Part shown: positions 6,202 to 9,806 of the stretch, piece by piece | Layout: each line of letters opens with the position of its first letter | Numbering within the stretch: position 1 is the stretch's first letter | Assembly: GCA_051953655.1 (NCBI GenBank) | Contig: JBQCIO010000258.1 | Coordinates: 1-9,806 of the forward strand | DNA length: 9,806 nt | From: JBQCHF01 sp051953655 | Lineage (GTDB): Bacteria; Actinomycetota; Actinomycetes; Motilibacterales; Motilibacteraceae | Direction of reading: 5' to 3' | Made by a program: the position numbers and the translations under genes | The notes under the pieces: generated by a model | What the model was told of the DNA's origin: nothing | Database searches by the model: none | Seen by the model: the letters and a program-made list of their open reading frames with translations, nothing else

Positions 6202-6720
6202 CTAGAGGACGTCGGTCTCGGCCGGACGCAGCGCCGCCTCGACGCCGAGCTCGCGCGCGGTGGCGGCCAGGCGGGAGCCCAGCGCGCCGGCGTCGACCTG
6301 CGCGGGCAGCTCGACCTCGGCCACCAGCAGGTAGAGCCCTCCGGCGAGCCGGGTGGTGAGGTCGGTGACGTTGCCGCCGGCCTCGGCCACCACCCGGGTG
6401 ATCGCCGAGACGATGCCGGGCCGGTCCGCGCCGTGCACGGTGAGGACGTAGCCCTCGCCCAGGCCCGGCCCGGTGGCCTCCTCGGGCACCTCGCGGACGG
6501 AGACCAGCAGCGTGCCGTCGGCGGTGACCGGGGCGAGCGCGGCCTCGACGTCGGCCGGCTCCGCGCCGGTGGCCACGACGAGCGTCATGGCGAAGTGGCC
6601 GCGCAGCAGGGTCATCGAGGAGTCCTCGAGGTTGCCGCCGAGCCCGGCGAGCAGTCCGGTGACCTCGGCGATGATGCCCGGCCGGTCGTGGCCGATGACG
6701 GTGACGGCGAGCAGGCTCAC
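6202..6720 (-). CDS. Double ACT-domain protein, GcvR-like
   Basis: 172 aa with two ACT domains and nothing else. ACT1 is at about 2-77, beginning LLAVTVIGHDRPGIIAEVTG. ACT2 is at about 90-165, beginning YVLTVHGADRPGIVSAITR. Both carry the DRPGI turn typical of the amino-acid-binding GcvR family. In Enterobacteria GcvR is a glycine-responsive partner of the activator GcvA. Actinobacterial homologues are annotated by similarity, and their target is not known from this window. The GTG at 6720 places ACT1 right at the N-terminus. A longer frame from an ATG at 6795 adds a Gly/Arg-rich stretch that looks non-coding. The stop abuts the deformylase ATG, so the two form one operon. Confidence 0.88.
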   Translation of the reverse strand: MSLLAVTVIGHDRPGIIAEVTGLLAGLGGNLEDSSMTLLRGHFAMTLVVATGAEPADVEAALAPVTADGTLLVSVREVPEEATGPGLGEGYVLTVHGADRPGIVSAITRVVAEAGGNVTDLTTRLAGGLYLLVAEVELPAQVDAGALGSRLAATARELGVEAALRPAETDVL

Positions 6721-6744
6721 GGCTCGGGAGCCTAGCCGGGAGCG

Positions 6745-6779
6745 GCCGGTCCGACCGGCACCCGTCCGGCCCGCGGACG
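6745..6779. promoter_or_regulatory. Palindromes in the 85-bp gap before the ACT-domain gene
   Basis: GCCGGTC-C-GACCGGC (6745-6759) is a perfect 7-bp palindrome with a one-base centre. CGTCCG (6763-6768) and CGGACG (6774-6779) form a 6-bp stem with a 5-nt loop. One or both could be a weak terminator for the ATP-binding gene ending at 6806, or an operator for the ACT-def operon. GC-rich sequence makes such matches easy to find by chance. Confidence 0.3.
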
Positions 6780-6805
6780 CACCGCGGGGAGACACCGTGA
6801 GCGGT

Positions 6806-7321
6806 TCAGGCGACCGGCATGGCGACGACCCGGCGCCCGGAGGCGAGCCGGACCGCCTCGACGTCGTCGCCGCCGCAGACGCACTGCGCCGCGTGCAGCC
6901 ACCCGGGCACCTCGAGCCGGAACCAGACCTGCTTGCCGGTGGCCAGCGAGGCGACGCCCCACTCGTCGGCCAGGGCGTCGACGAGCTGCAGCCCGCGACC
7001 CCCGCCGCGCAGCCAGGCGATGTCGTCCTCCACGCTGGTGGCCGGCACCGGGACCGGACGCAGCCGGGCGCGCTGCTCGACGTCGGTCACGCCGACCTCG
7101 AGGGTCTCGCCCGCGAGCGCCACGACGACCCGGGCCGGGCTGCGGGCGTGCCGGACGGCGTTGGTGACCAGCTCGCTGGTGGGCAGCTCGGCGACCTCGC
7201 GGACCTCGCGGAGCGGATGGTCCACCAGCCCCCAGGCCGAGAGCGTGTCCGCCACCAGATGGCGCGCCTGCGCCGGGGCGTGGAGGGAACGGGGATGGGC
7301 CCCGGTGACGACTCGACACAT
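6806..7321 (-). CDS. RsbW/SpoIIAB-like ATP-binding protein (possible anti-sigma factor)
   Basis: 171 aa GHKL (HATPase_c_2) protein of the kind that acts as a serine-kinase anti-sigma factor in partner-switching systems. The N-box is ELPTSELVTNAVRHA (E50, N54). The G1 region keeps D80 but lacks the glycines of DxGxG (TDVEQRARL), common in the many actinobacterial relatives. The G2 box is GGGRGLQLVD (106-115), followed by WGV. The C-terminal 30 residues are an extension with CVCGGD (147-152). The ATG at 7321 is preceded by GGGAG (7332-7328) at 6 nt spacing, which favours it over the much longer open frame. No anti-anti-sigma or sigma gene is adjacent, so the partner is unknown. A sigma-B-type promoter match lies just upstream. 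Confidence 0.85.
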   Translation of the reverse strand: MCRVVTGAHPRSLHAPAQARHLVADTLSAWGLVDHPLREVREVAELPTSELVTNAVRHARSPARVVVALAGETLEVGVTDVEQRARLRPVPVPATSVEDDIAWLRGGGRGLQLVDALADEWGVASLATGKQVWFRLEVPGWLHAAQCVCGGDDVEAVRLASGRRVVAMPVA

Positions 7322-7369
7322 GTGCTGCTCCCGGCGGTGCGGCGCTCGCTGTTGAACGCTGGCGGCCCC

Positions 7370-7395
7370 GTACCCAGCCCCGGGGCCCGCCACAC
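7370..7395 (-). promoter_or_regulatory. Sigma-B/sigma-F-type promoter match upstream of the anti-sigma-like gene
   Basis: On the minus strand, GTGT (7395-7392), 16 nt, GGGTAC (7375-7370). The general-stress class consensus in actinobacteria is GTTT, 13-16 nt, GGGTAT or GGGTAC, so there is one mismatch in the -35. Transcription would start near 7363, about 42 nt before the ATG at 7321. Confidence 0.45.
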
Positions 7396-7400
7396 GACGA

Positions 7401-7418
7401 GCCCGACCATGATCGGGC
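7401..7418. promoter_or_regulatory. Palindrome in the divergent promoter region
   Basis: GCCCGACCATGATCGGGC is symmetric at 8 of 9 pairs (only C7407/A7412 fails). It lies 53-70 bp before the permease ATG and just upstream of the sigma-B-type match. It is a candidate operator for control of the permease, the anti-sigma-like gene, or both. Confidence 0.4.
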
Positions 7419-7435
7419 CGCCGGGTGTGAGCGCA

Positions 7436-7451
7436 GTGTTGCAGGGAACAC
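7436..7451. promoter_or_regulatory. Short inverted repeat before the permease gene
   Basis: GTGTT (7436-7440), 6 nt, AACAC (7447-7451), ending 19 bp before the ATG at 7471. It could be an operator close to the start of transcription. The arms are short, so chance is possible. Confidence 0.28.
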
Positions 7452-7458
7452 GCGAGCC

Positions 7459-7463
7459 GGAGG
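7459..7463 (+). promoter_or_regulatory. Ribosome binding site of the permease gene
   Basis: GGAGG, 7 nt before ATG 7471. It supports this start and shows that translation initiation of the interrupted gene is still intact. Confidence 0.7.
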
Positions 7464-7470
7464 TGCTCCC

Positions 7471-9087
7471 ATGCCCGCACTCTCGCTCTCGCCGTCATCC
7501 CTCCCGCTCGCCGGTGTCCTCGCGGCAGCCGGCACCCCGGCGGCGGGCGACGCCCAGCTCGTCGTGGCGGCCCTGCTCGGCATCGCCACCGTCGTCGTCC
7601 TGATCACCGTGCTGCGGGTGCACCCGTTCCTGTCCCTGGTGATCGGCTCGGCGGTGCTCGGCCTGGTGGCCACGCTCGGGCCGTCCGCCACCGTGGACAG
7701 CTTCACCAAGGGGGTGGGCAGCACCGTGGGGAGCGTCGGCCTGCTCATCGCCCTCGGCGCGATGATCGGAGGGCTGCTGGCGGACTCCGGCGGCGCCGAC
7801 ACCGTGGTGCGCCGGGTCGTCGAGCGGGTCCCCGGCAGAGGCATGCCGTGGGCGATGGCGGGCGTGGCGGCGCTCATCGGGCTGCCGCTGTTCTTCGAGG
7901 TCGGCGTGGTCCTGCTCGTGCCGGTGATCCTCCTGGTGGTGCGGCGCAGCCGGCTGCCGCTGATGAGCGTCGGCATCCCCGCGCTCGCCGGCCTCTCCGT
8001 GCTGCACGGCCTGGTGCCGCCGCACCCTGGACCGCTCGTGGCGATCTCCGCGCTGCACGCCGACCTCGGCCTCACCCTGCTGTTCGGCCTCGCCGTCGCC
8101 GTGCCGGCTGTGATCATCGCCGGGCCGCTGTTCGCGCGGGTCGCCCAGCGGTGGGTGCCCGCGGAGGTGCCGGCCGCCCTGGTGCCCGAGCGCGAGCCGG
8201 CCACGGTGGGAGCGGCCGGGGCGGGCGGCAGCGGCGCCGGCTATGCGGCGGCCTCGGCGGACCTCGGCGAGCCCGACCGCGACCAGGCCGACCGCGCGGT
8301 CGCGGCGACCGCTCCCGCCGGCGCCGAGGCGTACGACGAGGCCGACGACGCTGCCCGTGCGCGGCTCGGCGGGGAGCACGGTGACGGCGCCGTCGACCTG
8401 CGTGGAGGGAGCACGGGGCGGCGGCCGAGCTTCCTGGCCGCGGTGCTCACCACGCTGCTGCCCGTCCTGCTCATGCTCGCGCGCGCCGTCGGCGAGCTCA
8501 CCCTGACCGAGGGCAGCGCACCGCGCGAGGCGCTGGACGACCTCGGCAACCCGGTGGTCGCGCTGCTGATCGGGGTGCTGGTCGCCATGGTCGTGCTGGG
8601 CGGCGGCGCCGGCCTGTCCCGGCGACAGGTGTCGGACTCGCTGTCCGCCTCGCTGCCGCCCATCGCCGGGATCCTGCTCATCGTGGCCGCCGGCGGCGGG
8701 TTCAAGTAGGTGCTGGTGGACGCCGGGGTCGGCGACGTCATCAAGCACGCCGCGACCGGCGTGCACTTCCCCGCGCTGGTGCTCGGCTGGCTGGTCGCGG
8801 TCGGCATCCGGCTGGCCACCGGGTCGGCCACCGTCGCGACCATCACCGCCGCCGGCATCGTCGCCCCGCTGGGCGCCGCCCTGGACCGGCCGCACCTGGC
8901 CCTGCTCGCGCTCGCCGTCGGCGCCGGATCCCTGTTCTTCTCGCACGTCAACGACGCCGGCTTCTGGCTGGTGAAGGAGTACTTCGGGCTCACCGTCGGC
9001 CAGACCATCAAGAGCTGGTCGGTGATGGAGACGATCATCTCGGTCATCGGCCTGGGCGGGGTGCTCATCCTGTCCGCCCTGGTCTGA
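7471..9087 (+). pseudogene. gntP: GntP-family gluconate:H+ symporter, interrupted by an in-frame TAG
   Basis: Multi-membrane-span permease of the GntP family, which takes up gluconate or related sugar acids. The ATG at 7471 has GGAGG (7459-7463) at 7 nt spacing. Family stretches include GLPLFFEVGVVLLVPV (137-152), HGLVPPHPGP (179-188) and ILLIVAAGGGFK (401-412). The next codon is TAG (8707-8709). The reading frame then continues without shift as VLVDAGVGDVIKHA, with GSATVATITAAGIVAPLG and FFSHVNDAGFWLVKEYF, all normal GntP C-terminal sequence. Homologues read GGGF-x-QVLVD here, so a CAG-to-TAG transition is the simplest explanation. The parts are 412 aa before the stop and 125 aa after it. 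The second could start from GTG 8710 but has no ribosome binding site of its own. A charged Ala/Gly/Asp-rich cytoplasmic loop (about 238-318) is inserted relative to the roughly 450-aa enterobacterial proteins. Everything else is intact, so the lesion is recent, a sequencing error, or read through. Confidence 0.88.
8707..8709 (+). other. Premature amber codon in the gntP reading frame
   Basis: Codon 413 is TAG in the context AAG TAG GTG, where the family has glutamine (CAG). One C-to-T change accounts for it; no frameshift or indel is seen on either side. The tRNA in this window has anticodon UAA, which cannot pair with UAG, so it is not a suppressor. Confidence 0.9.
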
Positions 9088-9122
9088 GCAGCCGGGCTCC
9101 CGTCTAACACCTCCCAATCTCC

Positions 9123-9148
9123 CATCTCGCATCTCGCATCTCGCATCT
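9123..9148. repeat. 7-bp tandem repeat (CATCTCG)
   Basis: Three exact copies of CATCTCG (9123-9129, 9130-9136, 9137-9143) plus a partial CATCT (9144-9148), with a degenerate CAATCTCC just before. The array lies 36 bp past the gntP stop and 51 bp before the next ATG. The unit is strongly biased (only C, A, T and one G on this strand) against the local GC background. It is a possible variable-number repeat. Confidence 0.85.
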
Positions 9149-9199
9149 TCAGACCGGACACGGTCGCAAGGCCGGGGCGAGTAGGAGAGGGTGGGCGAC

Positions 9200-9739
9200 A
9201 TGCGCAAGGTCGTCGCCTACCACCTGCTGTCCGTCGACGGCGTGGCCCAGGACCCCGAGACCTTCGTCCACGACTTCGACGCGGAGATGGACGCCGACCT
9301 GGCCGACGTCATCGGGACGCAGGACACGGTGCTGCTCGGCCGCCGCATGTACGACGAGTGGTCGGTCTACTGGCCCCAGGGCGAGCACCAGCCGTTCGCC
9401 GACTTCATCAACCCGGTGCGCAAGTACGTCGCGACCTCCACCGCGCTCTCCCGGCAGTGGACGAACGCCGAGGCGATCGATGGCCCCGTCGAGGACTTCC
9501 TGCGCCAGCTCAAGACCGGCGAGGGCGGCGACATCGGCCTGCACGGGAGCATCGCCCTCACCCGCTCGCTGCTGGTGGCCGGGCTGGTCGACGAGCTGCG
9601 GCTGGTCGTCGCGCCGCAGATCGTGGGCCACGGCCGTCGTCTCTTCGAGGACGACGTGCCGCACACCCTCCGGCTGGTGCGGTGCGCCGGCACGCCGAGC
9701 GGCTCGCTCCTCCTGCGCTACGACGTCACCAACCCCTGA
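9200..9739 (+). CDS. Dihydrofolate reductase/RibD C-terminal-family protein
   Basis: 179 aa, a single NAD(P)H-binding reductase-like domain of the RibD-C superfamily. Typical landmarks are the first strand MRKVVAYHLLSVDGV, LLGRRMYDEW (45-54), the glycine-containing GLHGSIALTRSLLVAGLVDE (113-132) and LRLVVAPQIVGHGRRLF (133-149). Stand-alone members are widespread in actinobacteria and mostly uncharacterised. They should not be read as true folate-pathway DHFR or riboflavin RibD without other evidence. The ATG at 9200 fits family N-termini. A GTG at 9191 would add three residues, and the purine-rich AGGAGAGGG (9183-9191) is 12 nt from the ATG but overlaps the GTG, so the ATG is preferred. It appears monocistronic. 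Confidence 0.88.
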   Translation: MRKVVAYHLLSVDGVAQDPETFVHDFDAEMDADLADVIGTQDTVLLGRRMYDEWSVYWPQGEHQPFADFINPVRKYVATSTALSRQWTNAEAIDGPVEDFLRQLKTGEGGDIGLHGSIALTRSLLVAGLVDELRLVVAPQIVGHGRRLFEDDVPHTLRLVRCAGTPSGSLLLRYDVTNP

Positions 9740-9806
9740 GCGGCGCCGCCGCTCCTCACCCTCGCCCACTCCACCCCTGCCGTGATCAAGCAGAAATGGT
9801 GAGGAT
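9740..9806. other. Short tail after the reductase gene
   Basis: Begins with the perfect 10-bp palindrome GCGGCGCCGC (9740-9749), which could be the base of a weak terminator but has no loop. From about 9780 the sequence becomes less GC-rich (GTGATCAAGCAGAAATGG). No gene or ribosome binding site can be assigned before the window ends. Confidence 0.3.

Noticed and set aside
8710..9087. Separate 125-aa gene starting at GTG right after the TAG
   Set aside because: It lacks its own ribosome binding site, is in frame with the upstream part and is the normal C-terminus of GntP; best read as part of one broken gene.
7495..9207. 570-aa minus-strand frame opposite gntP
   Set aside because: Composition is typical of a complement frame (Asp/Gln/His/Arg/Gly), with no recognisable motif, and it runs across the intergenic repeat.
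1..9806. CRISPR array, transposase, prophage, toxin-antitoxin or defence genes
   Set aside because: None seen on either strand; the only repeats are the two short tandem arrays and local hairpins.

Overview
The window is very GC-rich (roughly 70% or more by eye), with GTG starts and overlapping stop/start codons. No TTA codon was found by eye in any called gene. This points to a high-GC actinobacterium. Gene content and style would suit the Geodermatophilaceae (Blastococcus, Geodermatophilus or Modestobacter), but that placement is an impression, not a test.

Layout. (1) Positions 1-1899, minus strand: a two-component system, with an OmpR-type response regulator followed by its sensor kinase. 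The two overlap by GTGA, and the kinase is cut by the window edge. (2) 2032-2754, plus strand, divergent: a membrane-anchored or secreted protein with a Pro/Gly/Thr-rich stalk and a two-cysteine C-terminal domain. The shared intergenic region holds an 11-bp-spaced direct repeat that could bind the regulator. (3) 2797-2854: two perfect inverted repeats between convergent genes. (4) 2919-3764, minus: a Bax inhibitor-1/YccA-family membrane protein with an ECF (sigma-E-like) promoter match upstream and a 13-bp tandem repeat over its stop codon. (5) 3928-5061, minus: a secreted HEXXH zinc metallopeptidase preceded by a 370-bp gene-free stretch. (6) 5432-5507, minus: a tRNA gene with anticodon UAA but a short (type I) variable loop. 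(7) 5590-6720, minus: a double-ACT-domain GcvR-like gene abutting a peptide deformylase gene (TAG directly followed by ATG). (8) 6806-7321, minus: an RsbW/SpoIIAB-like ATP-binding protein with a sigma-B-type promoter match upstream. (9) 7471-9087, plus: a GntP-family gluconate permease gene broken by one in-frame TAG that replaces an expected CAG. (10) 9200-9739, plus: a RibD-C/dihydrofolate-reductase-like protein, preceded by a 7-bp tandem repeat.

How they fit together. The region is mostly ordinary chromosome: envelope and stress-response genes (two-component system, Bax inhibitor-like protein, secreted peptidase, sigma-B-type anti-sigma protein) beside housekeeping genes (tRNA, deformylase). 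No phage, CRISPR, transposase or toxin-antitoxin module is visible. The two observations most worth following are the unusual type-I tRNA with a UAA anticodon, and the single-codon disruption of the gluconate permease gene. The regulatory matches are inferences by eye.
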